Assembly (NCBI GenBank): GCA_009837885.1
Contig: VXSP01000030.1
Location: forward strand, 186,001-250,000
Reading direction: 5' to 3'
Source of the DNA: Holophagales bacterium
Lineage (GTDB): Bacteria; Acidobacteriota; Thermoanaerobaculia; Multivoradales; Multivoraceae
Length of the DNA stretch: 64,000 nucleotides
Positions 33,252 through 42,237 of the stretch are shown here, piece after piece (position 1 is the first letter of the stretch; every line of letters starts with the position of its first letter). A program made the position numbers and the translations under genes. The notes under the pieces were generated by a model. It had not been told where the DNA came from and ran no database searches. It saw only the letters and a program-made list of their open reading frames with translations.

Positions 33252-35579
33252 ATGCGGCTACTCTCGCACGACACGGCGCGCATGCGCCTGGCGATCTGCC
33301 TGCTCGCCACCGGCCTCCTTCCGGCTCAAGCCGTCGAGGCGCGCCAGGAAGCCGCCCCTCCGCCCGGTTCGCCGGCGCCGCTGACGGAACCGCTGGACGT
33401 TCCGTCGTCCTTCGACGGTCCGGCTCCTCCCGTACCGCCGGCCGTGATGAACCGGGACGCGTCGGGCAAGGCCACGGTCCGGGCCGTACGCCTCGCCGCG
33501 CCGCTCCGGGTCGACGGCCGGCTCGACGAGGTCCTCTACGACACCGTGCCCCCGATTACGGATTTCCTTCAGGTCGAACCCCGGCCGGGAGAGCCGGCCA
33601 CCGACAGGACGGACTTCTGGGTCACCTTCGACGAAACCACGGTCTTCGTGTCGCTCCGCTGCTGGCAGGATCCCGACCGGATCGCGGCCAACGACATGAG
33701 ACGCGACTCGTACAGCGAGGACGATTACGTCGACATCGCTCTCGACACGTTCCATGACGGTCGCAACGCGGTCGTCTTCACCGTCTACGCCTCGGGGGGC
33801 CGCTTCGACGCCCAGATCACCGACGAGCGCCAGATGAACGTGGACTGGAATCCGGTCTGGAATCTCAGAACGGGCAGGTTCGAGGGCGGTTGGACGGCCG
33901 AAGCCGCGATCCCCTTCCGGTCGCTCCGCTATCGCCCCGGCCACGCGCAGATCTGGGGCGTCAACGTGCAGCGCTACACGCAGTGGAAGAACGAGAGTTC
34001 GACCCTGAACCGCGTCCCGGTGGAACTGGGCACGATGGGCATCATGCAGATGTCGCTGGCCGGCCCCCTGGTCGGACTGGAGGCCCCGCCGGCCTCGAGG
34101 AACCTGGAGTTCAAGCCCTACCTGGTGGCCGACATGGTGAACGACCGCCTGGCGAACCCCGAGATCTCGAACGAAGTGGACGCCGACCTCGGCATCGACA
34201 TCAAGTACGGACTCAGCCAGAACCTCACCGCCGACTTCACGTACAACACCGACTTCGCCCAGGTTGAGGCCGACCAGCAGCAGGTCGACCTGACGCGCTT
34301 CAGCCTCTTCTTTCCCGAGAAGCGCGACTTCTTTCTCGAGAACCAGGGCACATTCGGCTTTGGCGGAGCACGGGCCGGCGGATTCGGGGGCCCAGACGAC
34401 ACGCCGTCCCTGTTCTACAGCCGCCGCATCGGCCTCCAGGACGGGCGCGCGATCCCGATCGAAGGCGGCGCCCGGCTGACCGGACGGACGGGCCGTTACA
34501 CGCTCGGGCTGCTGAACATCCAGGCTGACGACGAACCGTTGTCGGGCGCCATCGCGACGAACTTCGGCGTGATGCGCCTCAAGCGGGACATCCTGCGCCG
34601 CAGCAGCGTCGGCGTCATCTACACCCGCCGCTCGGTCGACCTGACCGGCGCCGGACGCAACGAGGCCTACGGCGTCGACGGCACGTTCGCCTTCTTCGAC
34701 AACCTCACCTTCAACACCTACTGGGCCGAAACGAGCACACCCGGGCTCGCCGACGACGACGCCAGCTATCGCCTGCAGATGGACTACAACGGCGACCGCT
34801 ACGGCGTCCAGTTGGAGCGCCTGCGGGTTGGCGGCAACTTCAACCCCGGCATCGGCTTCGTCCGCCGCCACGACATGCGCCGTTCCTTCGGCGAGTTCCG
34901 GTTCAGCCCCCGCCCGGCCGACAGCAAACTGGTGCGCAAGTACTCCTGGACCGGGGCGATGGCCTACATCGAGAACGGCGCCGGCCAGGTCGAGACGCGC
35001 GAGGCCGAGGCCGAGTTCGAGATCGAGTTCCACAGCGGGGACGAGCTCGAGCTGAAGTACGTGCGGAGCTACGAGTTCCTCCCGCATCCGTTCCCCATCG
35101 CCCCGGACATCACGCTTGGCGTCGGCGGCTATGACTTCGACTACGTGCAGGCCCAACTGCAACTGGGCCAGCAGCGGCGGATCTCGGGCGGGTTCTTCCT
35201 CGAGTACGGCGACTTCTACAGCGGCCGCAAGACGTCCTTCGGCTGGGGCTGGGGGCGGGTGAGTCTGAGCTCGCAGTTCCTGGTCGAACCCGGCATCTCG
35301 TTCAACCGGGTCGAGCTGCCGGAGGGCGACTTCGACGTGGAACTCGTCGACCTGCGCGCAATCTACACGTTGAACCCGCGCATGTTCGTGAGCGCGCTGT
35401 TTCAGTACGACTCCGAAAGCCGGGGACTGGCGGCGAACGTGCGGCTGCGCTGGGAGTACACGCCCGGCAGCGAGCTGTTCGTCGTCTACAACGAGCACCG
35501 GGACACGCTGACTTCGGGCTTCCCCGGGCTCAACGACAGCGCGCTCATCGTGAAGGTCACGCGTCTGTTCCAGATGTAG
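33252..35579 (+). CDS. DUF5916 family protein: CBM9-like domain plus outer-membrane beta-barrel
   Basis: 775 residues with an N-terminal signal (CLLATGLLPAQA). Residues about 70-270 read VDGRLDE, FWVTFDETTVFVSLRCW and DYVDIALDTFHDGRNAVVF, the carbohydrate-binding-module-9-like fold of this family. The region from about 300 has SQNLTADFTYNTDFAQVEADQQQVDLTRF-type strands and FFPEKRDFFLEN, after which alternating strands predict a barrel ending in VTRLFQM. The likely role is an outer-membrane receptor or porin-like protein; no substrate is known. It is nearly overlapping with the PhoD-like gene. Confidence 0.82.
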   Translation: MRLLSHDTARMRLAICLLATGLLPAQAVEARQEAAPPPGSPAPLTEPLDVPSSFDGPAPPVPPAVMNRDASGKATVRAVRLAAPLRVDGRLDEVLYDTVPPITDFLQVEPRPGEPATDRTDFWVTFDETTVFVSLRCWQDPDRIAANDMRRDSYSEDDYVDIALDTFHDGRNAVVFTVYASGGRFDAQITDERQMNVDWNPVWNLRTGRFEGGWTAEAAIPFRSLRYRPGHAQIWGVNVQRYTQWKNESSTLNRVPVELGTMGIMQMSLAGPLVGLEAPPASRNLEFKPYLVADMVNDRLANPEISNEVDADLGIDIKYGLSQNLTADFTYNTDFAQVEADQQQVDLTRFSLFFPEKRDFFLENQGTFGFGGARAGGFGGPDDTPSLFYSRRIGLQDGRAIPIEGGARLTGRTGRYTLGLLNIQADDEPLSGAIATNFGVMRLKRDILRRSSVGVIYTRRSVDLTGAGRNEAYGVDGTFAFFDNLTFNTYWAETSTPGLADDDASYRLQMDYNGDRYGVQLERLRVGGNFNPGIGFVRRHDMRRSFGEFRFSPRPADSKLVRKYSWTGAMAYIENGAGQVETREAEAEFEIEFHSGDELELKYVRSYEFLPHPFPIAPDITLGVGGYDFDYVQAQLQLGQQRRISGGFFLEYGDFYSGRKTSFGWGWGRVSLSSQFLVEPGISFNRVELPEGDFDVELVDLRAIYTLNPRMFVSALFQYDSESRGLAANVRLRWEYTPGSELFVVYNEHRDTLTSGFPGLNDSALIVKVTRLFQM

Positions 35580-35590
35580 GCGCAGGCCTT

Positions 35591-37189
35591 CTACCGCGAC
35601 ATCAGCACCATCAGCCGATGAGGCTCCGTCGTCGACGTGTGGTGCATCAGGACATCCTGCTTGCCGTCCTGGTTCAGGTCCGTCAACCAGGTGTACTCCT
35701 CATCCTCGGGCACGGGGATCGCGATCCGCTGAGGCTTCTTCGCGAGCAAACCCGGCCCCGGCACGCCGAGATGGACATGCAGCATCTTCCGGTTCCTCGC
35801 GATCAGAACGTCGGAGCGTCCGTCGCCGTTCATGTCTCCCATCCGGACCGCCGGCCAGAACGCTCTCTCGCCGCTCCTTCTGGGAGTTCTGGGCCTGATC
35901 TGGCGTACGGCGTTCGGGCGGTCGCCGTAGCGGCCATCCTCCATGCGGAACATCTCGAGATCGAACGACCCGGCGCCGGTCAGAATCGACATGACGAGCA
36001 CGCGGATGGCCGAGAAGACCGTTGGCTCGAAGGCCGTCACGACCACATCGACCTGGCCGTCGCGATCGAAATCGTGGCGGTCGATTCCAGAGACGATGCC
36101 CTCGGACTCGACCACGGCGCCCGGTTCGGGGGCGAACTCCACGTTCCCACCCGGGCCCGGAGCGCCGGGGTACACCTCGTACGAGGAGTGCATCTTCCAC
36201 AGGCTCGAGCCCTTGAGCGAGAACACGACGAGGTCGGTCACGCCGTCGCCGTTCATGTCGGTCAGCGAGTGCAGCACCCTGCCGCTGCTTTCCCCTTCCG
36301 GCATGTGGTCCATGCGCCGCCTCCGGATTCCCTCCGGCGCGGCCAGCGAGGCGATCTGGTCGGAGTCGAACGCGATCCCGGTCGTGAACGTCCGGGCCTC
36401 CGGCGAGAAGAGCCCCTGTTCCGTCTGAAGATGCACCTCGAAGCGGCCGTCGTTCCAGAACACGAGGTCGCTGCGGCCATCCAGGTCGTAGTCCATCTCG
36501 TGGATCCGGCCGCCCTCGGCCCAGGGGTGGTAGCGATAGCCGTCGGCGCCGTAGACCCGGTCGAGCCCGCTGGTTGGCCCCACCGTCACGGGCTCGGCGA
36601 ACCGGCCGGCCGGCATCTGGACCAGTACGTGGAAGCCGTGCCCCTGCACTAGCACGAGGTCGTCCCGGCCGTCTCCGTTCACGTCGCGAGTCATGTCCAC
36701 GTGGAGAACTTCGCCCCTGGCGGACTCCCTGAAATCGGACGTCACCGCGACCAGGTCCCGTTCCGTCGCCGACTCCGGATCGAACCAGGTGAGCCGGCCG
36801 CCTCCGTAGGCGATCAGCCGGTCCCGGCCATCGATTCCGGCAACGTCGACGAAGGACACCTCGGCGCGCAGCGTGGCTTCGGCCGCCGTTGACCAGTCGC
36901 CATCGACAAACGAGAGAACGCGCAGGCGGCGGTCTCCATCACCGTCCAGGTGCACGGCAGCCACGTCTGCGACCGGCCGGCCCGTGAGGAACCCGGTCAG
37001 AACGGTCAGGCGTTCCGCGACGTCCACCACCAACTCGTGACGGCTGGGAGCGAACGCCGCGGGTGGCTCGGAGCTCGCGTGGACGGCAACCGGCATCATG
37101 CATCCCGACAGACACACCCGCATCGCCAGCAGGCTGATCCGGGCCGGCCGGTGTCGTCTCTCGTCGGGGACTGTCGCTCGTCTCTTCAT
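35591..37189 (-). CDS. VCBS/FG-GAP repeat lipoprotein, paralogue 1
   Basis: 532 residues. The ATG follows AGGAGG. The signal ends VCLSGC, a lipobox, so it is probably lipid-anchored and exported. The body has at least five Asp-rich FG-GAP/VCBS repeats (DVNGDGRDDLV, DYDLDGRSDLV, DMNGDGVTDLV, DFDRDGQVDVV, DMNGDGRSDVL, DLNQDGKQDVL), each a calcium-binding loop of an integrin-like propeller. It ends HHTSTTEPHRLMVLMSR, shared with the two paralogues at 37954 and 39588. Its promoter carries two palindromic operators. The function is unknown; surface binding is the usual role of the fold. Confidence 0.82.
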   Translation of the reverse strand: MKRRATVPDERRHRPARISLLAMRVCLSGCMMPVAVHASSEPPAAFAPSRHELVVDVAERLTVLTGFLTGRPVADVAAVHLDGDGDRRLRVLSFVDGDWSTAAEATLRAEVSFVDVAGIDGRDRLIAYGGGRLTWFDPESATERDLVAVTSDFRESARGEVLHVDMTRDVNGDGRDDLVLVQGHGFHVLVQMPAGRFAEPVTVGPTSGLDRVYGADGYRYHPWAEGGRIHEMDYDLDGRSDLVFWNDGRFEVHLQTEQGLFSPEARTFTTGIAFDSDQIASLAAPEGIRRRRMDHMPEGESSGRVLHSLTDMNGDGVTDLVVFSLKGSSLWKMHSSYEVYPGAPGPGGNVEFAPEPGAVVESEGIVSGIDRHDFDRDGQVDVVVTAFEPTVFSAIRVLVMSILTGAGSFDLEMFRMEDGRYGDRPNAVRQIRPRTPRRSGERAFWPAVRMGDMNGDGRSDVLIARNRKMLHVHLGVPGPGLLAKKPQRIAIPVPEDEEYTWLTDLNQDGKQDVLMHHTSTTEPHRLMVLMSR

Positions 37190-37213
37190 ATTGGTCCTCC
37201 TGCCTTCGGGGCA

Positions 37214-37257
37214 TGTTGACCTCGTCAACATACAGCCTCTTGTTGACGCTGTCAACA
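37214..37257 (-). promoter_or_regulatory. Promoter with two palindromic operators, VCBS paralogue 1
   Basis: Two perfect palindromes TGTTGAC-N3-GTCAACA at 37214-37230 and 37241-37257, 27 bases centre to centre. On the minus strand TTGACA (37255-37250) and TATGTT (37232-37227) are separated by 17 bases, a sigma-70-type promoter whose -35 and -10 boxes each sit in one palindrome. A bound repressor would block both boxes. The same layout recurs at 41210-41258. Confidence 0.8.
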
Positions 37258-37321
37258 CCCACTCGTCCTGCCGCCAGAGATCGAGCCCGGCGATCACGAG
37301 CCGCTCTTGCCATAATCGCCC

Positions 37322-37936
37322 ATGGCCGAACGGGCTCGCACCTACCACCATGGAGACCTTCGAGCGTCGCTGGTCGAGGAAGCCGCCGCGATGATCTCGG
37401 AGGGCGGCGCCGCCAGCGTAACGATGAGGGCGATAGGCAGCCGCCTCGGTGTATCGCGGGGAGCGCCCTACCGCCACTTCCCCGACAAGACGGCCCTCCT
37501 GGTCGCGGTCGCGGTCGCGGGGTTCAAGCGTCTCAACCGGCGGCTGGGGTCCGGCGACGCAGGAGCCTCTTCATCGAGCGTCGAGCGACTCCGGCGCATG
37601 GGCGAGCAGTACGTGCGCTTCGCACTCGAGCATCCGGCGCACTACCGCCTGATGTACGGCAAGGAGGCCCTTGCACGCCAGGATCAACCGGAACTGCGAA
37701 AGGCAGCCGGCGCTCTGCTCGAGAACCTGATCGATGTAATCCGGGTTCACCAGCAGCGCGGCGAGATCGAGGGAGGCGACCCGCGAGCGCAGGCCTACGT
37801 CGCATGGAGCGCGGTCCACGGCCTGGCGTCGCTGCTGATCGAGAAACAGATCGACCCGAATGTCGACGTGGACGACCTGATCCGGCAGACCACCCAGACG
37901 ATCCTGGACGGGATGCGAGATCGCAGTCCGGACTAA
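37322..37936 (+). CDS. TetR-family transcriptional regulator (WHG-type C-terminus)
   Basis: 204 residues. The N-terminal helix-turn-helix region reads VTMRAIGSRLGVSRGAPYRHFPDKTALL (about residues 38-65), standard for TetR. The C-terminal domain has YRLMYG and WSAVHGLASLL, as in WHG-domain members that bind hydrophobic ligands. It is divergent from VCBS paralogue 1, and the shared 132-base gap contains the two palindromes, so it is the prime candidate to bind them and the matching pair at 41210-41258. Confidence 0.87.
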   Translation: MAERARTYHHGDLRASLVEEAAAMISEGGAASVTMRAIGSRLGVSRGAPYRHFPDKTALLVAVAVAGFKRLNRRLGSGDAGASSSSVERLRRMGEQYVRFALEHPAHYRLMYGKEALARQDQPELRKAAGALLENLIDVIRVHQQRGEIEGGDPRAQAYVAWSAVHGLASLLIEKQIDPNVDVDDLIRQTTQTILDGMRDRSPD

Positions 37937-37953
37937 GCTGCCGTCCCTAAAAC

Positions 37954-39591
37954 TCACCGCGTGATCAGCATCGCCACGTGATGGGGCTCCGTCGTCGACG
38001 CGTGATGCATCAGGAGGTCCTGCTTGCCGTCCTTGTTGAGGTCCACGAGCCAGGTGTACTCCTCGTCGTTGGGGATGGCGACCGCCACCCTTTGAGGCTG
38101 CCGGGCGAACAGCTCCGGTCCCGGCACGCCGGCGAAGACGAGTAGTTGTCGATGCGTCTCCTCTATCAGCAGGTCTGAGCGGCCGTCGCCGGTCACATCC
38201 CCGATCAGCAAGGTCGTGTTGAAGGCGCGCAGGTGGCGCTTCTGTCTCTTCCGTTCCTGGTGCGTGGCCCCTCGAAGCACGATGTCCAGCGGCACCCACC
38301 CGAACTCCCTGACACTGGGGTGGCCATCCAGTTGCATTCGGCGGATGGCGTTGGGTTCGTCGGAAGGGAGGCCCTCCTTCATGGGATAGAACTCGAGATC
38401 CAGCCAGACGTCATCGCCCATGAACCCCTTGAGCCTCTTCCAGAGACTGCTCTCGAGGTACGAGACCTCGATCGTCGTGAACATCAGGTCGAGGTCGCCG
38501 TCGCCATCGAAGTCGCGCTGGTTCATCCCGAGTTGAATCCTGCCGTCCGACTGGAAGGTGAAGTCGACGGCCCGCCCGAACCGGGTTCCGCCGCCGGGTG
38601 CCGGCGCGCCGAGATGCACCTCGCAGGTTGAACGCTTGCGCGAGATGCTCGCGCCTTCCAGAGAGAAGACCACGAGATCCCCGACACCGTCGCCGTTCAG
38701 GTCGGCTATCGAGTGAAGCACCCTCCCCGTCATGTCTCCGGTGGCGAGGGAGGAGAGTCCGTCAGAGTCGAATGCGACATCGGTCGTGAAGGTCTCTGCC
38801 ACCGGTGAAAACAGCCCATCTTCGTCCTGGTGGTGAACCGCGAAGTGGTCCCCGTTCCAGAACACCAGGTCGCGGCGTCCGTCCAGGTCGTAGTCCATCT
38901 CGTGGACACGACTTTCGTCCCAGGGGCCGTACCGGTATCCGTCGGCCCCGTAGATCCTGCTCAAGTCCGTGGACCGGCCGATCTTCACCGGATCCGCGAA
39001 CTCCGCGGCGCTCGTCTGGATGAACACCCAGAAGCCATCGACGCCCGGCACGACCAGGTCGTCGCGGCCGTCGCCGTTCACGTCCCGACTGACGTCGACA
39101 TGGGGAACCTCGCCTCCGCGAGGCGGGTTGAAGTTGGCTGTGACCGCGACCAGCGCGCGTTCCGTCACCGACTCGGGATCGAACCAGTTCAGGCGACCGG
39201 GATCGTAGGTGAGCAGCCGGTCACGTCCGCCGACGTTGGCCACGTCAACGAATCGCACGTCGGGACCGAGTGTCGCGTCGGCTCCCGGCACCCAGGCGCC
39301 GTCTCCGAACTCGTAGATACGCAGGCGGCGTTCGTCACCGTCGTCGATGTCCACGACCGCAAGCTCCGCGCTCGCGCCCCCGAGAAGGAACCCCGTTAGG
39401 ACGGTCTGACGTTTCGCGGAGCCGGTGACGACCTCGTACTGCGTGAAAGCGAACTCCGCGGCCTCGGAAGTGGATTGCGCGGTGGCAGGCACTACGGCGC
39501 CCGACAGGAGGAGTCCAAGAAACAGCATGGGGGACAGGCCTCGTCGAACCTGCATCGCGCGGGTGATAGCCAAAGTGGCGACTCCCCTCAC
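37954..39591 (-). CDS. VCBS/FG-GAP repeat secreted protein, paralogue 2
   Basis: 545 residues from a GTG that overlaps the stop of paralogue 3 (GTGA), so the two are translationally coupled; an ATG at 39555 is an alternative start. Here the signal reads MLFLGLLLSGAVVPATAQ without a lipobox Cys, so it is probably released rather than lipid-anchored. It shares TVLTGFLLGG and the repeats DVNGDGRDDLV, DYDLDGRRDLV, DLNGDGVGDLV, DFDGDGDLDLM, DVTGDGRSDLL and DLNKDGKQDLL with the other paralogues. Function unknown. Confidence 0.8.
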   Translation of the reverse strand: MRGVATLAITRAMQVRRGLSPMLFLGLLLSGAVVPATAQSTSEAAEFAFTQYEVVTGSAKRQTVLTGFLLGGASAELAVVDIDDGDERRLRIYEFGDGAWVPGADATLGPDVRFVDVANVGGRDRLLTYDPGRLNWFDPESVTERALVAVTANFNPPRGGEVPHVDVSRDVNGDGRDDLVVPGVDGFWVFIQTSAAEFADPVKIGRSTDLSRIYGADGYRYGPWDESRVHEMDYDLDGRRDLVFWNGDHFAVHHQDEDGLFSPVAETFTTDVAFDSDGLSSLATGDMTGRVLHSIADLNGDGVGDLVVFSLEGASISRKRSTCEVHLGAPAPGGGTRFGRAVDFTFQSDGRIQLGMNQRDFDGDGDLDLMFTTIEVSYLESSLWKRLKGFMGDDVWLDLEFYPMKEGLPSDEPNAIRRMQLDGHPSVREFGWVPLDIVLRGATHQERKRQKRHLRAFNTTLLIGDVTGDGRSDLLIEETHRQLLVFAGVPGPELFARQPQRVAVAIPNDEEYTWLVDLNKDGKQDLLMHHASTTEPHHVAMLITR

Positions 39592-41189
39592 TTGGCCACC
39601 AGCATCGTCACCCGATGCGGCCTGGTAGTGAACGTGTGATGCATGAGGACGTCCTGCTTGCCGTCCTTGTTCAGGTCCACCAGCCAGACGTACTCCTCGT
39701 TCGGCATGCCGATCGCTACTTCCTCAGGCCTTCCGGAAAACAGCTCGGGCCCGGGCGCGCCAAGAAAGACCCTCAGGCCCTTCCGGCCCTTCTGCACGAG
39801 CAGATCCATGCGGCTGTCGCCGTTCACATCCCCGACCAGAACCGAGGGATGGAAGATGCCCTTCTCTCCCGAAACGCCGGGGGCGCGGCCTCTGATCTTG
39901 CGGCCGGCGCTCGGTTTGCCCGAGTAGATGCCACTTTCCATGCGGTAGAAGTCGAGACGCATCGGCACGGAGCGGGTCAGTAGTCCCGCGCCAATCATGC
40001 GGACCGTCCTGAAGGCGCCGAACCTCATCGTTCTGTACATCACGTCGACCTGACCGTCGTTGTCGAAGTCGTACGGCCCGATCTCGTATGGGAGGCCGTC
40101 CGAGAGAATCGCGGCGCCGGCATCGGGCGCGAACACCGTGCCGCCCTCGGGTGTTGGCGCGCCCGGGTGGACCTCGTACGCGAAGCGCACGTTCCACATG
40201 CTCCTGATGTCCAGCGAAAAGACGACGAGGTCGGCGACGCCATCGCCGTTCAGATCGCTCAACGAGTGCAGCACCCTCCCCGTCGGGGCTCCGGTCAGGC
40301 TGTCGTCAATACGCCGGTGGCGAACCTCCTGCGGAGCGGCGAGCGAGGCTGGGTCGTCCGAGTCGAACGTGACCTCGGTCGTGAAGGTCGTGCTGGCCTC
40401 GGCGGCGAACAGACCCCGCTGGTCCTGGAGATGCACCGCGAAGTGGTCCTGGTTCCAGAAGACCAGGTCGAGGCGTCCGTCCAGGTCGTAGTCCATCTCG
40501 TGGACGCGGCCGCCGTCGTTCCAGGGCCGGAACCTGTAGCCGTCGCCGCGGTAGACCCGGTCCGGCCCGGTCGAGGGGCCGATCGTCACCGGATCGGCGA
40601 ACTTCCCGCCGCTCCCCTGGACGAGCACATGGAAGGCGTGGTTCTGCGGCACGACGAGCTCGTCGCGGCCGTCGCCGTTCAGGTCACGCGTGATGTCCAC
40701 ATGGACAACCTCACCCCTCCGCGGCGATCTGAAGTCGGACTCCACCGCAGCGAGTTCCCGCTCCGTCTCTGACTCGGGATCAAACCACGTCAGCCGGCCG
40801 GCGCCGTAGATCACCAGCCGGTCCCGGCCGGCGATGGCGGCCACGTCAACGAAGGAAGTTCCGGGCCGCAGCGTGGTTTCGACTTCCGGCACCCATTCAC
40901 CGGCCCTGAACGTCAGGATCCGCAGGCGCCGACCATCGTTCTTATCGCTGTCCACCACCGCGAGGTCCGCCATCGAGCTTCCCAGAAGGAAGCCCGTCAG
41001 GACGGTCTGGGGCTCGCGGGCGCCGGTGACCACGTCGTACCGCTCGAAGGCAAACCGCTCCGCCGGCTGGGCGCCGGGAAGCGTGGCGGCAGGTCCGACG
41101 CATCCGTACAGGCACACCCTGAGCGTGAGTATGGCGAATCGGCCTCGCCGATGGTGCCTCGCTCCGCCGCGCGCCGTTCTCTTTCTCAT
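39588..41189 (-). CDS. VCBS/FG-GAP repeat lipoprotein, paralogue 3
   Basis: 533 residues. The ATG at 41189 follows GGAGGGAGA. The signal ends RVCLYGC, a lipobox. The repeats are DLNGDGRDELV, DYDLDGRLDLV, DLNGDGVADLV, DFDNDGQVDVM, DVNGDSRMDLL and DLNKDGKQDVL, and the end is HHTFTTRPHRVTMLVAK. It is the first gene of the second VCBS operon, under a promoter like that of paralogue 1. The three genes look like a local family expansion. Confidence 0.82.
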   Translation of the reverse strand: MRKRTARGGARHHRRGRFAILTLRVCLYGCVGPAATLPGAQPAERFAFERYDVVTGAREPQTVLTGFLLGSSMADLAVVDSDKNDGRRLRILTFRAGEWVPEVETTLRPGTSFVDVAAIAGRDRLVIYGAGRLTWFDPESETERELAAVESDFRSPRRGEVVHVDITRDLNGDGRDELVVPQNHAFHVLVQGSGGKFADPVTIGPSTGPDRVYRGDGYRFRPWNDGGRVHEMDYDLDGRLDLVFWNQDHFAVHLQDQRGLFAAEASTTFTTEVTFDSDDPASLAAPQEVRHRRIDDSLTGAPTGRVLHSLSDLNGDGVADLVVFSLDIRSMWNVRFAYEVHPGAPTPEGGTVFAPDAGAAILSDGLPYEIGPYDFDNDGQVDVMYRTMRFGAFRTVRMIGAGLLTRSVPMRLDFYRMESGIYSGKPSAGRKIRGRAPGVSGEKGIFHPSVLVGDVNGDSRMDLLVQKGRKGLRVFLGAPGPELFSGRPEEVAIGMPNEEYVWLVDLNKDGKQDVLMHHTFTTRPHRVTMLVAK

Positions 41190-41209
41190 GGCTCTCTTCT
41201 CCCTCCAGA

Positions 41210-41258
41210 AGTTGACTGCGTCAACATACACAGCTTTGTTGACATTGTCAACAAAGCT
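41210..41258 (-). promoter_or_regulatory. Promoter with two palindromic operators, VCBS paralogues 3 and 2
   Basis: A GTTGAC-N3-GTCAAC palindrome at 41211-41225 and a longer one at 41232-41258 (arms of 12 bases, AGCTTTGTTGAC on the left), 27 bases centre to centre. On the minus strand TTGACA (41251-41246) and TATGTT (41228-41223) are 17 bases apart, exactly as at the paralogue 1 promoter. The longer second palindrome may be the stronger site. Confidence 0.8.
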
Positions 41259-41295
41259 CTCGGAGAGGGCGGCATCCTCCACTGCGGCGCCTCGG

Positions 41296-41328
41296 TTTCC
41301 CCGCTGTCTCCTGGACAAGACGGGGACT
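41296..41328. repeat. Conserved 33-base intergenic element, copy 1
   Basis: TTTCCCCGCTGTCT, then 11 variable bases, then CGGGGACT. About 26 of 33 bases match the stretch at 44041-44073, including both ends. CCCCG and CGGGG within it can pair. It lies between the CadC-like regulator and the VCBS operon. Its role is unknown. Confidence 0.5.
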
Positions 41329-41353
41329 CCCACGACAAGGACCGGCTAGGGGA

Positions 41354-42136
41354 TCAGCCCCACTCCGGCCTCCACACCTCCTGGTTGTCCGTCGGGACCC
41401 TCCGCGCCCGGCGAGCGGCGGGAGTGCGGAGTTCGACATTGACCCGCCGCGCGATCGCCCGGGCGATGTCCTCCTGAATCTGAATCTCGGAAACCGTGCC
41501 GAGGACCCGGTCGTAGTGGCGGGACCAGAGATGGATGCCGTCGGCGACGCGGATGAGCTGAACCGAGATCCGCACCCGGTCGCCGGACCTTCGCACGCTG
41601 CCCTCGAGAATCGCCGAAACGCCCACCTTCCGGCCGTACCGGGGCGCGCTCAGGCTGGCCAGGCCCTGGTCGAAGGAGGAGGTCCGGGACAGGACCCGCA
41701 GTCCATCGACCCGCACCAGCGCCTCGGTGACCTCCTCCACCAGCCCCTCGCAGAAGAAGTCCTGTTCCGGATCGGAACTCATGTTGGCGAAGGGCCTGAT
41801 CGCGATCGATCCTCCAACCGGCGTCTTGACCGGAGCCGTGAAGCGGTAGCCCCGGCCGGGAACCGTGACGACATACTGCGTCTCCCGATCCTGACCCAGG
41901 ATCTTCCGCAGCACGGACAGGTTGTGCGTGAGATTGCTCTCAGCGACGTTGGTGTCGGGCCACACCATCGCCATCAACTCGTCCTTGTGGACCAGACGGT
42001 CGCGGTTCTCGACCAGCACTTTCAGCGTCTGGAAGACCTTCGGCCGCACTGGAACGACCCGCCCACTGCGCAGCAACCGGCGCTCGGCAGCATCGAGAAG
42101 AAACGGCCCGAAGGCGTAGGTGGGACGCTCTGCCAC
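41354..42136 (-). CDS. CadC-like winged-helix regulator with TolB/cyclase-associated domain, short form
   Basis: 260 residues. Residues about 5-105 form an OmpR/ToxR-type winged helix (FGPFLLDAAERRLLRSG, VWPDTNVAESNLTHNLSVLRK, VPGRGYRF). Residues about 115-240 carry SIAIRPFANMSSDPEQDFFCEGLVEE and ILEGSVRRSGDRVRISVQLI, a domain that in related proteins precedes long TPR arrays. Here the TPR part is missing and there is no clear membrane segment, so it is a short version. It lies upstream of, and on the same strand as, the second VCBS operon, so it is an alternative regulator of it. Confidence 0.8.
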   Translation of the reverse strand: MAERPTYAFGPFLLDAAERRLLRSGRVVPVRPKVFQTLKVLVENRDRLVHKDELMAMVWPDTNVAESNLTHNLSVLRKILGQDRETQYVVTVPGRGYRFTAPVKTPVGGSIAIRPFANMSSDPEQDFFCEGLVEEVTEALVRVDGLRVLSRTSSFDQGLASLSAPRYGRKVGVSAILEGSVRRSGDRVRISVQLIRVADGIHLWSRHYDRVLGTVSEIQIQEDIARAIARRVNVELRTPAARRARRVPTDNQEVWRPEWG

Positions 42137-42237
42137 CAGGAACCTCCGTCAGGGACCGGACGCCGGTCTTCACGCAGATTGCGCTCAGCGGCGCCGGGAT
42201 TTGATTCGGAATTCTGGAGCCTAGCAGCCCGGCGTCT

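Noticed and set aside
33258..35498. 746-codon open frame antisense to the DUF5916 gene
   Set aside because: Composition is dominated by Val, Arg, Glu and Asp without family motifs; the plus-strand gene has a clear signal peptide and domain structure.
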